Origin: Pontederia crassipes
Taxonomy: Eukaryota; Streptophyta; Magnoliopsida; Commelinales; Pontederiaceae
Assembly: GCA_030549335.1 (NCBI GenBank)
Contig: CM060186.1
Location: 19,211,189-19,275,188 of the forward strand
DNA: 64,000 nucleotides
Direction: 5' to 3'
Below are positions 48,001 to 61,166 of the stretch, piece after piece. Each line of letters starts with the position of its first letter. The stretch's first letter is position 1. The position numbers and the translations under genes were made by a program. Under the pieces are notes generated by a model, which saw only the letters and a program-made list of their open reading frames with translations, was not told the DNA's origin and made no database searches.

Positions 48001-49769
48001 AAATAGGCATGTGATGTGTACTGATGCAATATGATAAGGTCGTAGCCTATGCTTTCCAATAGCTGAAGAAGCATAAGGTCAACTACCCCGCTCATGATCT
48101 GGAGTTGGCGGCAGTAGTATTTGCTTTGAAGATCTAGAAATACTATTTATATCGAGAGACATTTGAGATCTTCACCGATCACAAGAGTCTCAAGTACATC
48201 TTAGACCAAAAGGATCTTAACATAAGACAGCGTCGATGGCTAGAGCTCCTAAAGGATTATGAATTTGCTATCAATTACCACACTGGCAAAGCAAATTCAA
48301 TTGCAGATGCATTGAGCAGTAAGTGGGAAGGCTCGCTAGCGTACATCAGACTACATGAGTACGAGATATTGCAAGAGATTGATCAATGGTGCTCCAGACT
48401 TGGCAGGAATGGCGCCCTATGGATGATGCATCAGATGAGACCCAACTTGATTGATAGGATCATAGTGGCCCAGAAGGTAGAGGTGTCAGAATGAGCTAGT
48501 AGACTTTCAGATTTCAGCAGATGAAGGAATCATATACAAGAATAAGTTATGAGTTCCAGCAGATGTAGTCCTTCGACGAGAGGTACTAGATGAGTGCCAC
48601 AAGTCAAATTTCGCTATCCACCTCGGCAGTAACAAGATGTACAAAGACGTACAGTGTAGCTACTAGTAGTTGGACATGAAGAAAGAGATAGCAGAATATG
48701 TGTCAAAATGCTTAGTGTGCCAGCAAGTGGAGTCGAGCTTTAGAAATCGTATGACAAGATGAAGCCTCTAGAGATTCCACAATGGAAGTCGGATAATATT
48801 ATCATGGACTTTGTGTCCAATTTGCCCAAGTCTAAGAAGGGTCATGATGTCACATGGGTGCTCGTGGATTGATTCACAAAGGCGGCGCATTTCATCAACA
48901 TCCAATGGAAGCAATCTGTGGAGAGCTTGTTGGACTTATACATGAGAGAGGTGGTCAGACTATATGACATTCCCGCATCTATACTATCTGATCGGGATTC
49001 CAGGTTCACCACCAGATTTTGGAGGAGTATGCAACAAGCTTTCGGCACGAGACTTAGTTACAGCACAACATTCCATCTTTAGACAGACGGACAGTCTGAA
49101 AGGACCATCCAAACGTTAAATTAAGGACATGTTGCGAGCATGTGCAATGAATTGACAGGTGACTAGGATGAGCACATTCATCTAATTGAATTTATTTATA
49201 ATAACAGTTACCATTTTAGCATCAGTATGAGACCCTTCGAGACTTTGTATGAACGACCTATCATTCACCTGCCCACTAGGGTGAAGTCAATGAGGAGAAA
49301 ATCATGAGCAAGGAAGAAATAAAAGAAGCAATGGAGAATGTTGAGAAGGTAGAGTTAACTAAGCAGAGAATGAAGAATGCACAGGGAAGGCAGAAGAGTT
49401 ATGCTGATAAGTACAGACAAGAGCAATTTTTTCAAGCTAGTGATTAGATTCTGCTGAAGGTGTCCCCTATGAAAGGGGTTATAAGGTTCATCAAGTGAGA
49501 AAAGCTCAGTCCTCGGTATGTGGGTCCCTTTGAGTTAGTAGGCGAGACAGCTTGTAGATTGACTCTGCCCCCTTCTTATGGACGAGTACATAATGTGTTT
49601 CATATGTCCATGCTCAAGAAGTACAAACACGATGTCGCTAATGTTCTACGGATTGAGGATCCAAATCTAGCTGTAGACTTGACCTTTGTCGAGTATTTGA
49701 TGCATATCGTGGAGCGCAAAGTGCAACGTCAGAAGAACAAAGATGTACCTATGGCTAGAGTAGTTTGGC

Positions 49770-51123
49770 GTAATAACTCACCCTCATGCCCGTATCATTA
49801 CGCCTGCACGCTCGTGCTTCATTGGCATGTCCATGCTATCCTGCCTGTACGATTGTGCCAATCCACTGGCACGCCCGTGCTATTACACAGTCGGATGAAC
49901 TCAGCTGGTTAGGTCATAAATCAGTCGACCGAGTGACTGAACTGATCGACCGCTCCAAGCTACAGACCGGTCGATCGCTCAACAGAGCCGGTCGACCAAT
50001 ACCTAGAACCTGAACCATGTATTACTCAACTCGAACCGGGTTTACTCCTTATTTAACCGATAGATCGAGTCTAAGCTACGAACCCGGCTCGGGTCACCCT
50101 GTACCTAGCCCGGGTTGTAACAATCCGAAACTCCATATTATGTTTCCTACTAGATCTTTGACTTTTATATGAATGCCATCTATTTCAATGTTGATTGAAC
50201 TCAGTTATGACCATGATTTATCCCTGATTTAAGATATTGACCCTAGTATTGATTCACTCTATTGTCGATCCATTATTTCCCACATCATGAACAATAATGA
50301 ATGACGAGTTTCTAAAGTGATTAACAAGTTAAGATGGAAGATGAATACTGGGTTGTCAGTCTATGCCAAATATCTCAAGATAAGTCGCTCCCTTGATCAT
50401 GGTTTGATCACCCTTAACCCGCATAAGGCTATATAATTTCGCTCGGCATACCCCATGAATAATCTAAAGGCACCTAAAATCACTTGATTTCTAGGTATGA
50501 TTCAAGATTAAGAAGTATGTTCAAGTAAATTAAGCATGAATATCAAGTCAAGTATCGTTATGATTTATGTCATGATTATCAAGCCTGCTATTGATTCTAA
50601 GTTTGTCATGTATCACATGATCCGACTGCTTATCGACATCTATTGACTTACATTATTCATGATATGTGATGACTCCATGCTCAATCCCTGGCCATGATAA
50701 GTTTATATCATCATTTTTTATTTATACTATTTAAGGTTATGCATTGTATACTTTATTGGTTCTCCACTAGGCTGTAAAGTTTGCGGGAGGACTTCCTTCC
50801 CTATGTTTGATTTTCACAAGGTCAAGTTCGTGATGGTGTTGAGTTAGTGTGTTGCGACAGAGCTCAAGCGACGATAAAGCACATGAACCAAAGGGCCTAG
50901 TTGTGTGTTTTCTTTTCTGTATTTATTATGAACTATGATATAATCATGATACTATTCTTTGAGATCATGTAATAACGTTTCAACGTCGGCTTCTTATATT
51001 CTTTTCACATCTCCCTTTTATTTCATTGCTCGCATGTTCTATAGATTGGTCAATACCATAGCATTTGTAACGATCTCAGATTGATCTTCGCCACATGGCG
51101 TTGGTCAATTTGGGGGCGTTATA
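49770..51123 (+). repeat. Right LTR of the gypsy element
   Basis: Begins just after the chromodomain-like segment, at GTAATAACTCACCCTC, and ends GGGGCGTTATA. Collinear with the left LTR. Confidence 0.85.
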
Positions 51124-51273
51124 GTTCTTATTGCAATTGTAGTAGTTAACATTCTATTCGGATTGTACACATTATTCTTCTCAATTTGTTGGTCCCGTCG
51201 TAGTCCAAATATGCATCAGCGGCGTTAATCATATGCCCGCCTTTCTGCTTATGCTAGCTCTTGTGGGCCTTAA

Positions 51274-51700
51274 AGTCACGTTTGGTTCAAAAGTCGTTAA
51301 GGAAAAAGATGGGAAGGCAATAAAAAAGAATAGAGAATAATTATTCTTTGGATGACATGAGTAATGGAAAGAGAAGAGAGTGAAGATTTAACTAACCCGA
51401 GTTGGATCAATGAGGATGGTGTTATAATAAATTTACTTTGACGATTTTATTCCTTATGTGTATATTTATATGTTAAGTTTATAATACTAAATATTGAAAT
51501 TCATTTTAATTGTAAATTTTTTATTCTTTCCACCCCGATTTAGAGAGGAAAAAATGAGATATTAAGGGGAAAAAAGGAAAAAGTTCCTTAATTTTTTCTC
51601 AAACTAAAACTTTAAATAAACGTGGGGAACATATTCTCCTCATTTTCCTTCCCTCCCTCCCCGTCCTTTATCCACCTTTCACCTCTAACCAAACAGACCC
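51274..51700. mobile_element. Tourist-like (PIF/Harbinger) MITE
   Basis: The ends read inward AGTCACGTTTGGTTC and GGGTCTGTTTGGTTAG, with TAA on both sides (51271-51273 and 51701-51703), the 3-bp target typical of PIF/Harbinger. At 427 bp it is non-coding, and the GTTTGGTT motif is common in Tourist ends. The inverted repeats are diverged. Confidence 0.55.
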
Positions 51701-51703
51701 TAA

Positions 51704-52805
51704 GTGTTTGCAAGGAACATGATTTCAAGTTTTTTTTGTTATTGTGCATTCTACCAATATTAGCTAATACGACCTACCACTATTAACCAATACAATCAAT
51801 ATTGACCAATATGAGTCGCTTGCATGATCGGTACGTCGAGATTGACCAATATGCACTACCATCATTGATAAAATATGATTAGTATTAAGAAAATTGAAAG
51901 GATTTCAGTCCGACCATATTTTCCAATACGGTCATATAAATTCATTCAGGCATTTCACTCATGTTTCTTCTATTTTAACTCGGGTTTGTTCCTAAATCCT
52001 CACTAATTATAACACTTATTTGGGCTCATCTAACATCATAATCATATTTTTTTAGACTAAGTTCAACCTATTTTACATATTAAATCTCTAGAATTTGTCA
52101 TGGCAAAAGAAAATTCCAAGTTCTTTTTTTTCCATTGCAAAGGGAGCTCCACAAAATTAATGCAAAAAAGTAAAGACTGAAAATAAAAATGCACATGCAT
52201 TCACATTGGAACTCATGACCTTTTGGTCTTCGAGTGAAGTTATGTGTAACTGTGCTACACCATTGTTCGTAGAAAATTCCAATTTCTAGATATCTAACAA
52301 TAAACCCTAGTTTTATTCTATCAATCTAGGGATATCATTTATCATAAGAATATTTAAAAATAATAACATAACTTTGATTTCAAAATTGAATTGAAATGAA
52401 ATGAGCTCGTTTAATTTTTTTTAATAAAGATCATTTTCAATACATTTCTTCTTCTTTTTCCTTTTTCCAGAAGCGTTTATTTTGCTTGCCCTATCATGTA
52501 GCTTGTTTATCTCCAAGAGCGTTCATCATGAAGAAAGAATGGAGTTCTAAACCCTAATCTTCATGGATGAAAAAATGGGTAAAAAAAAGAAGGTTTGGTA
52601 GCTAGTTGGAGAAAAAGGTGAGATGTGTTTTAGGCTTTTATGCCTATAACTTTTGTGATCATATTTTATTAGGATGAAAATGTTCTTGGAATTTTGCATA
52701 TTTACAAGGAATCTTACATTCTTGGGTATGTGCTAAAGGATATTGATTGTGATGTCTAAGATTCTCCAAGTTTAGAATAAGTAGATTATTGACATTTAAT
52801 AAATC
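51704..52805. other. No gene seen apart from a SINE-like head
   Basis: AT-rich DNA. Early part (51760-51910) repeats ACCAATA and TTGACCAATATG phrases. Nothing else recognised. Confidence 0.4.
52195..52272 (-). repeat. tRNA-like stretch, possible SINE head
   Basis: The minus strand reads GTGTAGCACAGTTACAC (A-box-like) and, about 30 bases on, AAGGTCATGAGTTCCAATG (B-box-like). The pair resembles the one at 42302-42366. No poly(A) tail or target duplication was identified. Confidence 0.35.
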
Positions 52806-53197
52806 AATTAAATTGTTGAAGACCAGCAATACCCTCCAACTTTAGTTTATAATATTAACGCCCTTCATATTTTAACTCATTTCACCGAATGTCCTATTCA
52901 CCATTGATCGCCCGTTCTCCAGTCGCCCCGCTGACGTGGTGACACTCTCTCCGTCACGCATGCAAGCATTCGACATGGCAATGTCACACAAACTATTCTC
53001 CACGTCAACAAATTATTAAAAAATAAAATAAATATAAAATAAGAATATAATAATAAATTATAAAAGGGCCCTCCCTCCTCTCTCTCTCTCTATGGCGTCC
53101 TCGTCAACAAGAGGTGAGTCGGCGGCGGCCAAAGGGAGAAGAGGAGGGGTGGCCACCCCCACCCCTCTCCTCACCTATGGGCGGCGCCCTTCCCCCC
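52806..53197. mobile_element. Single arm of a foldback MULE-like element
   Basis: Shows the same plan as the complete element at 29879: an outer arm with CCCTCCAACTTTAGTTTATAA and GCCCTTCAT phrases and CCACGTCA, then an AT-rich stretch (53010-53062), then a GC-rich core (53065-53197). The mirrored arm is absent. The older LTR element begins immediately after the core, so the insertion probably disrupted it. Confidence 0.5.
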
Positions 53198-53398
53198 GTG
53201 CGTGTCACGGGATCATTCTCGGACACTAGACCTCGTGCGGCGACTAGGCAGATAGGCACATAGCCAAGTCTGTTTTGAGTAGCAGTGGAAGATTTATGGT
53301 CGAGACGATTATGCCGAGAGTCGCTCTTATAGACATTTAATCACGGACACGACCAAAATGTTGGACTACTCGTCATAGGTCCATGAAATTAGCGCGTT

Positions 53399-54065
53399 TG
53401 TCACGGGGTCATTCTCGGAAACTAGACCACGTGCGACGACTAGGCGGATAGGCACCTAGCCAAGCTTGTTTTGAGTTTGCAGCGGAAGTTTTAAGGTCGA
53501 GACGACTATGCCGAGAGTCGCTCTTATAGGCATTCAATCACGGACATGACTAGAGTGTTGGACTACTCGATATGAGACCATGGCATTAGCGCGTTGCGGC
53601 ACTAATGTAGGCGCTTGGGCGCTTAAAGTCCGAAGGGGCGACGAAGGGACCACGGGATGCCACGAAGGGACACCGATGTGGGTTGCCACCCCACGCTCAA
53701 GGCCATGACACTAGAATTAAAGGAGAGCTTACTTGTATTAAATATGATGAAACATAACATACAATTGAGCCTCGAAAGGCACTAGTGAACTCCTCCCAGT
53801 GTACCGTAGGTATAGGAGTCTTGTTACATATTGAAGATGCAAAAGACGTAACCTACGGGAACGTCACCTACTTGGCCATTCATAAGGACGGTCTTACAAG
53901 ATAAATGCCCTAAGGGCGGATAACTTGGTACTCCGCAATATTACGCAGTGTGGGGCGGCTGCATGTGTTCCATGTTTTCGGCGCTAAGCGGCCGAGGGCT
54001 ATAAGTTGAGCGGCACTAGTGCCGCGAGGCTTCACGCTTCGTGTCACGGGAAACGCCCCGTGACA
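53399..54065 (-). repeat. 3' LTR of the younger nested element
   Basis: 667 bp, TG...CA ends, next to the purine tract at 54066. Its pair is 57071-57736. Confidence 0.88.
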
Positions 54066-57000
54066 TTCTCCCCCACCAAAGTTAGCGACGCCCCCGACGC
54101 CGTTGTCCGGGCTTCCTCGGGGCCTTCGTCTTGAGTCTTGACTTCGCTTGTCTCGTTCAATTCTGCCTTCTTTGCCTTGACTTTGACTTCACCAGCATCA
54201 CGCAACGCCAGGAATGCCCGCTCCTTGGGGTCTCGCTGAGGACTCCTCCCTCAAGCATGCTTCGCTCGCTGATCCTTCGTCCAATCCGGGGTCATCACTT
54301 GTGCAGCGCCAGTGGAGTCCGCCATGTGCGGTCTGACTTCATCAAGCAACTATCCGTCCATCAAGTCTCTGTTGGCTTCATTTCTCTTCGACTTGCGCAG
54401 TGCCAACTTGTGTGGTTTGGCTTCTTTGGGGGTGAAACAACTCTTGTATGCCTTCAGGAATAGCGCAGAGAAGAGTTGTCTTAGGGTCGTGTAGAACACG
54501 ATGAAGAGTCTCGCCATTCGACCTGCATGACTTGACTCGATGCCTTCATGTTGTGGATGGCCGCAGCATAAGGTCTCTCTTCCGTCGAATGCGAAGTACG
54601 GGACCATCTCACCCTCGATGATCATTCTTGAATTTCGACGGCTTGAAACAGCACAAGCTCTCCGATGTCGATGCTTGTAGCTTGTCTGCTTCGAGTGCTT
54701 GGGGTCGTTATGATGAGCGACAAGAGTCTTCCCACGGATACTTTGGGACGCTTCAAGTCTCTTTGTGGGTTTGACTCAACGTCTCTATGTTGCAAATAAT
54801 TGCAACGTAGAGTCTTCCATATCTCTGCCGAACGAAAAGCGCAGGACCACCTCCTCCTTGGTGATCACATGATGTTTCGGCAGTCTTGAGACGGGACAAG
54901 GTTCTTTGATCTGACAATCCACGCCTTGCCCATCCAAGTCGCCATAGTGGACGACGAGAGTCTCCCAACGTTCCCTTGTGGTTCAACTCGCTATCTCCAA
55001 GTTGCAAATGGCTGCAACGCTGAGTCCTTCATCCGTCGAGCCTTGAGAACAGCTCCACCTTACCCTTGGTGGGCAAGAGATATCTCGACGGTTTGAGGTG
55101 GAGCAAGGTTCTTTGGTATAACATTCTACGCCTTGTCCACTCCCAGTCGCTATAGTGAGCGACGATGAGGGTCTCCCCACATGTGCCTGTGGTTCGACTC
55201 GCTTCTCCTGCTTCGATGGACGATCTTTGTCTTCGGCATAAGTAGCTTCCTCATTGCGACTTGAGCTTCTCTCCCCCACCATTGCCCTTGTCCAAGGGCT
55301 TTGGTGGTATGGCACTTGTTCCGATTGACTTGGCATCGTCGACTATTGAGCGGAGGTTGGACGATCCGGTCGTTCCAACTCCTTCCTAGTCCAAAGCTTC
55401 TAACTCCTCTGCTTGAAGAGCACCAACACTGGGTCTTCCTCCTCCCGAGAACACTGTAGGCGGAGCTCGGTGATTCCTTTCACTTCCTCCTTCAACATGC
55501 CCATCTGGCCGATGTTGAACAATGCGATCTTGACCTCCAGTCCCAACTTGTCAGGGCTTGCATAATTGATGAACTGTCACTTCTTCTGTCCCATGTCTGG
55601 GATGCATGTTTGCCACATTCTACATTATCGCGATGGCAACGCCATCCTGAGTTTGTCACATCTTGCAGGGTTCTTGGGATATGCCTTCTTCCGATCCTGG
55701 GATCTCCTTTGAAACTTTGACAATCCCTTTGGGGTATGGACGGGCGAGATCATTGTGCTCGTTCACGAAGAGGAAGCACCTTAGATGCTCGTCCGTCCGC
55801 ACCTTGGACAAAGTAATGCCACTGTGTCTGTCATCCTAGATCATACACCTTTGACATACTCGTCCACCGGGCGACTTGACCCTTGCGAAAGAGTAGCCGT
55901 TCTGGGCCTTCACTGATCAGGGCGGATGCTTGTGAAGACGCTCCGCTTAGATGAGCGGACTGCGGTTGGTGAACTCGTGGCATGAGCTCCCAACATTACC
56001 TCCATCTCCATTCGAAGGGACAACATCGCCAATGTGTCTTTCAAAACCTTCGCATTGCGATCTTTGGAGGTCGCTTCAATTACTCGAGGCGATGTCCGAA
56101 AGGAAAGGGCACTCCTTCCTTCGGTTGGCGGCAGAACACTTGACAGCAGTATGCCAAGGTTCGCCGATGCTCGACGCTCAGACTATTTGCCAAATTGGTC
56201 ACTGCGTTGAGGCGTCGATTTGCGTTGGCATGTATCAGGTTCGTCTCACTCCTCGATGGATGACATCGCGCCGCTTGCGGGACGACACTTAACGAGGCAG
56301 ACAAGGCTGACAACTCGTCCGCGAGTGTTTGCAAGTAATCAATGCTTTGCTCCATTCCTGAAAGTCATCGTGGCGTGGCAGGCGATGCTGCGGCATGACA
56401 AGATGCTTGTGATTGATGCTCCTTGGTCGAAAGGATGATATTCTTTGGCCGAAAAGGGACCATGAACCTTGATATTTGTCTTTAAGCCAACTTTTCTCGT
56501 GAAGCGGTTGTGCACTTTACGTTGCATGACTGAGCATGCGATGCGACGTCACGAAATACCGAGCAGCGCCAGGTCGTCATGATAGTGCATGACCGACAGT
56601 CCCTGAATGTGACACGGGTCCTCCGAGTTACACGACGCTCGTGTAAGCGATCTCATGATATGAGCAGCGCAAGACTATCATGCGGAGCATATGACCACTC
56701 TTTGACGCAGCGCGACACTTCAGGATTCCCGACTATATACCTGGGGTGGTTGATCTGCTCGAGTGAGCGACGCATGATCGTCCCGGTTAGGCAGGGCGAT
56801 CAATCCATCATCATAATGCATGACGGACGTTCTTTGACACGACACGGGTGTATGAGGAACATGTTGCGGGGCACGACTGGGCGTGCGGCGAGGAGGCTTG
56901 CTATGCATTCCTCGTTGGTGTCCACGATCAAATACCATGGTACCAGTGCGCCTGGGCGTGATGGAGTATTTGAGCGGAAGCACATTTCCTACGCCAGGGC

Positions 57001-57070
57001 ACGTTGCGACGACACAAGCGAGTCATCGTCGCTGGGTAATCTGAGCAGGAAGAACTGCTCTGATATCACT

Positions 57071-57736
57071 TGTCACGGGGTCATTCTCGAAAACTAGACC
57101 ACGTGCGGCGACTAGGCGGATAGGCACCTAGCCAAACCTGTTTTGAGTTTGCAGCGGAAGTTTTATGGTCGAGACGACTATGTCGAGAGTCGCTCTTATA
57201 GGCATTCAATCACGGACATGACTAGAGTGTTGGACTACTCGTCACGAGACCGTGGCATTAGTGCGTTACGGTACTAATGTAGGCGCTTGGGCGCTTAAAG
57301 TCCGAAGGGGCGACGAAGGGACCACTGGACGCTACGAAGGGACACCGATGTGGGTTGCCACCCCACGCTCAAGGCCATGACACTAGAATTAAATGAAAGC
57401 TTACTTGTATTAAATATGATGAAACATAACATACAATTGGGCCTCGGAAGGCACTAGTGAACTCCTCCCAGTGTACCGTAGGTATAGGAGTCCTGTTACA
57501 TATTGACGATGCAAAAGACGTAACTTACGGGAACGTCACCTACTTGGCCATTCATAAAGACGGCCTTACAAATAAATGCCCTAAGGGCGGATAACTTGGT
57601 ACTCCGCAATATTACGCAGTGCGGGGCGGCTGCATGTGTTCCATGTTTTCGGCGCTAAGCGGCCGAGGGCTATAAGTTGAGCGGCACTAGTGCCGTGAGG
57701 CTTCACGCTTCGTGTCACGAGAAACGCCCCGTGACA
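57071..57736 (-). repeat. 5' LTR of the younger nested element
   Basis: 666 bp, next to the primer site at 57058-57070. Collinear with 53399-54065. Confidence 0.88.
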
Positions 57737-60700
57737 CGTTGCGGCGCTTGGTTAAGTCCCAAGGGGCAACCAATGTACCACGGGGCACCAAGAAGGGTCT
57801 CTGATGTAGGTTCCCACCCCATGCTCAAGGCCATGACACCAGAATTAAAGAAAGCTTGCTTGTATTGAATGCGATGAAACATAATATACATCTGGGCCGC
57901 GGAAAATACTAGTGAACTCCTCCCAGTGTATCGTAGGTATAAGAGTCTTATTACATATGGAAGATGCAAAAGACGTACCCTACGAGTAATGCCACATAAC
58001 TTGATCATTCATAAGGATGACCTTACAAGATAAATGCCTTAAGGGTGGATAACTTAGTACTCCACAATATTACGCATTGCGGGGTGGCTGCATATGTTCT
58101 ATGGTTTCGACACTGAGTGACTGAGAGCTTTAAGTTGAGCGACACTGATGTCGCGAGACTTTGCACTTTGTGTCATGGGAAAACGTCCCGTGACATTCTC
58201 CCCCATCAAATTCGACGACGCCCCCGACGCCGTGTTTGGGCTTCTTCGAAGCCTTCGTCTTCAATGTTGACTTCGCATGTCTTGTTTGGAATCCACCTTC
58301 TTTGCCTTGACTTTTATTTCACCAGCGTCACGTGGCATTAGAAATGTCCGCTCCTTGGGACTCGCTGAGGACTCCTCCTTCAGGTCTGATTCGCTTACTG
58401 ATCCTTCGTCCAATCCGGGGTCGTCACTTGTGCAGCGCTAGTGGAGTCCGCCATCTATGCGGTCTGACTTCATTAAGCAACTATCCGTCCATCAAGTTTC
58501 TATTGGCTTCAGCTTCTCTCGACTTGCTTAGTGTCAACTTGTTTGATTTAGCTTCATGGGGTGAAACAACTCTTGTATGCTTCAGGAATAGCTCAGGGAA
58601 AGAGTTGATTCAGGGTCGTGCAAAACATGATGAAGAGTCTCGTCATTCGACTTTCATGACTTGACTCGATACCCTCATATTGCAGGTGGCTGCGACATAA
58701 GGGCTTCCTTCTATCGAAAGCAAGGTATGGGACCATCTCACCCTCGATGGTCATTCTAGAGGCTTGAAACAACACAAGCTCTTTGATAATAGTATTTGCA
58801 ACTTGTTTTCTTCGGATGCTTCGGGTCACTATGATGAGCGACAAGAGTCTCCCCACGGATGCTTCGGGATGCTTTGGGTCATCTTGTGGGCTTTGATTCA
58901 ATGTCTCTATGTTGCAAGTGGTTGCAACGTAGAGTCTTCCATCCATCGATTGAAAAGCACAAGACCACCTTACCCTTGGTGATCATTTGATGTTTCGACG
59001 ATCTTTGGAACGGAACAAGGTTCCTTGGTGTAGCACCCATGCCTTGTCCATTCCAAGTCGCTATAGTGAGCGACGAAAGTCTCACCACATTCTGGTTCAA
59101 CTCACGGTCTCCATGTTGCAGATGGCCGCAACGTAGAGTTCTTCATCCGTCGAGTGCAGGACCACCTTACCCTTGGCAATCATTTGATATCTCGATGGTT
59201 TGAGGTAGAGCAAGGTTCTCTGATATGGCACTCTCTACCTTGTCCACTTCAAGTCGCTATAGTGAGTGACATTTGAATCTCCCCACATTCACTGTGGCTC
59301 AACTCGATCCTCCTACATCGATGGGCTTGGTCTTTGTCTTTGGCATAATAGCTTCCTCTTTGCCACTTGAACTTCTCTACCCCACCATTTTCCTCGCCCA
59401 AGAGCTTTGTTGGTATGACACTTGTCTTGGCATGAATGCTTTGGCAGCGACGACTAGCGAGCGGAGGTTGGGCGATTCATCGTTCCAACTCCGTCCTAGT
59501 CCAAAGCTTCAACCCATCTGCTTGAAGAGCACCAACGTTGAGTCTTCATCCACCTGGGAACACTATAGGCGGAGCTCAGTGATACATTTCATGTCCTCCT
59601 TCAACATGACCTTCTAGCTGATGCTGATCTTGACCTTGATCTTCGGGCCCGACTTGTCAAGACTTGCACAATTGACGAACTACCTTATGTCTCCGTCCCA
59701 TGTTCTCAATGGGATCCATGTTTGCCACATTGTCGCGATGACATTGCCATCCTGAGTTCACCACATCTTGTGGGGTTCTTGGGGTATGCCTTCTTCCGAT
59801 CCTGGGACCTCTTTTGAATCTTCGGCAACACCTTTGGGTATAGACGGGATGACATCCTTATGCTACTTCGTGAAGCCTTCGCGAAGAGAATGCACCTTAG
59901 ATACTTGTCCCTCTGCAATATGGACGAAGTAATGTCATTGCGCTTGTCCGCAAAAATCATGCACCTTTGACATGCTTATCCAGTGGGTAGCTGACCTTGT
60001 GAAAGAATAGTCGTTCTAGGTCTTCACCAATCTACGAGGATGCTCGTAAAGATGCTTCGCTTGGATAAGCGGATTGTGGTTGGTAAACTCATGGCATGAG
60101 CTCCCAACTTCACCTCCATCTCCATTCGAAGGGACAACATCGCTAGTGTGTTCTTCGAAACCTTTTGAAGTCTGATCCTTGTAGGTCACTTCAATTACTT
60201 GAGGCGCTGGCGGAGAGGAAAGGGCACTCCTTCCTTCGATTGGTGGCGGAATGCTTGACAACAGCATGCCAAGGTTCGTCGATGCTCGACGCTCAGATCA
60301 TTTGCCAAATTGGTCATTGAGTTGAGACATCGATTTGCGTTGGCATGTAGCAGGTTCGTCCGAATTCTTGATGGGTAACGTTACGCCGCTTGCGGAACGA
60401 CAGTTGACAGGGTAGGCAAGGCTTGACGGCTTGTCCCAAAGTGTTTGCAAGTAATCAATGCTTTGCCCCATTTGTGAAAATCATCTTGGCGTGACAGGCA
60501 TAACTGGCGGCACGACAAAATGCTTGTAAATAATACTCCATAGTCGAAAGGATGATGTTCCTTAGCCGAAAGGGAACATGAATCTTAATGCTTAACTTTG
60601 AGCCAACTTCTCCCATAGAGCGGTTGTGTGCTTCACGTTGCATGACTGGACATACGATGCGACGTCACCAAAATATCGAGTAACACCAGATTGTCATAAT

Positions 60701-61166
60701 AGTGCATGACTGACAGTCCCTGAATGTGAGACGGGTCCTAATTACACGGCATTTGCGCAATGTGACCTCTGGTATGGGTGGCACAAGACCATCTGCGGAG
60801 CATATGGCGCGACACTTCAAGATTCTTGACTGCATACTTGAGATGGTTGATCTGCTTGAGTGAGCGACGCATGACCGTCCCAGTTAGGTGGGGCAATCAA
60901 TCCGCCATTATAGTGCATGATGGACGTTCTTTGACACGACACAGGTGTACGAGGAACTTGCTATGGGGCACGATTGGGCGTGCGGCTAGAAAACTTGCCA
61001 TGCATTCCTCTATGGCGTCCATGCTCAGGAATGATGGCATTAGTGCACCTAGGCATAGTAGAGTTTTTGAGCGGAAGCGCTTTTCTATGCTAAGGCACTT
61101 CGCGACGACACAAGTGAGTCATCGTCGCATGGTGATTCGAACAGGATGAACTGCTCTGATATCACT

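Larger units (their letters stand above)
43690..51123 (+). mobile_element. Ty3/gypsy chromovirus-like LTR retrotransposon, degraded fossil
   Basis: Parts in order: left LTR (about 43690-45090); a primer site just after it (TATGATATCAGAG, initiator-Met tRNA type); gag remnant about 45290-46440 including a zinc-knuckle region; protease remnant near 46570-46800; reverse transcriptase about 47100-47700; RNase H about 47900-48330; integrase about 48500-49400; a chromodomain-like end about 49500-49765; right LTR (about 49770-51123). The pol order with integrase last, and the chromodomain-like tail, place it in Ty3/gypsy, probably the chromovirus branch. The two LTRs differ by roughly 7 per cent in the stretch I compared by eye, suggesting an age of a few million years under usual plant rates. 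All coding parts are broken many times; it is not an intact element. The exact outer edges and target duplication were not resolved. Confidence 0.9.
53399..57736 (-). mobile_element. Younger copy of the same non-coding LTR element, nested
   Basis: LTRs at 53399-54065 and 57071-57736, each with TGTCACGGGG and CCCCGTGACA ends. Primer site at about 57058-57070 (reverse complement of CTCTGATATCAC) and purine tract at 54066-54081, both in minus-strand order. Internal DNA of 3.0 kb without recognisable gag or pol. It lies within the LTR of the older copy, whose sequence resumes directly afterwards at CGTTGCGGCGC. CGTT is repeated on both sides, perhaps the remains of a 5-bp target duplication. LTR-to-LTR difference is a few per cent overall by eye, so it is a rather young insertion; complete in outline, non-autonomous. 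Confidence 0.9.

Noticed and set aside
54131-57097. Short frames in the internal region of the younger LTR element
   Set aside because: None shows gag or pol motifs; they are scattered on both strands.
58117-61149. Short frames in the internal region of the older LTR element
   Set aside because: No recognised domain; same reasoning as for the younger copy.
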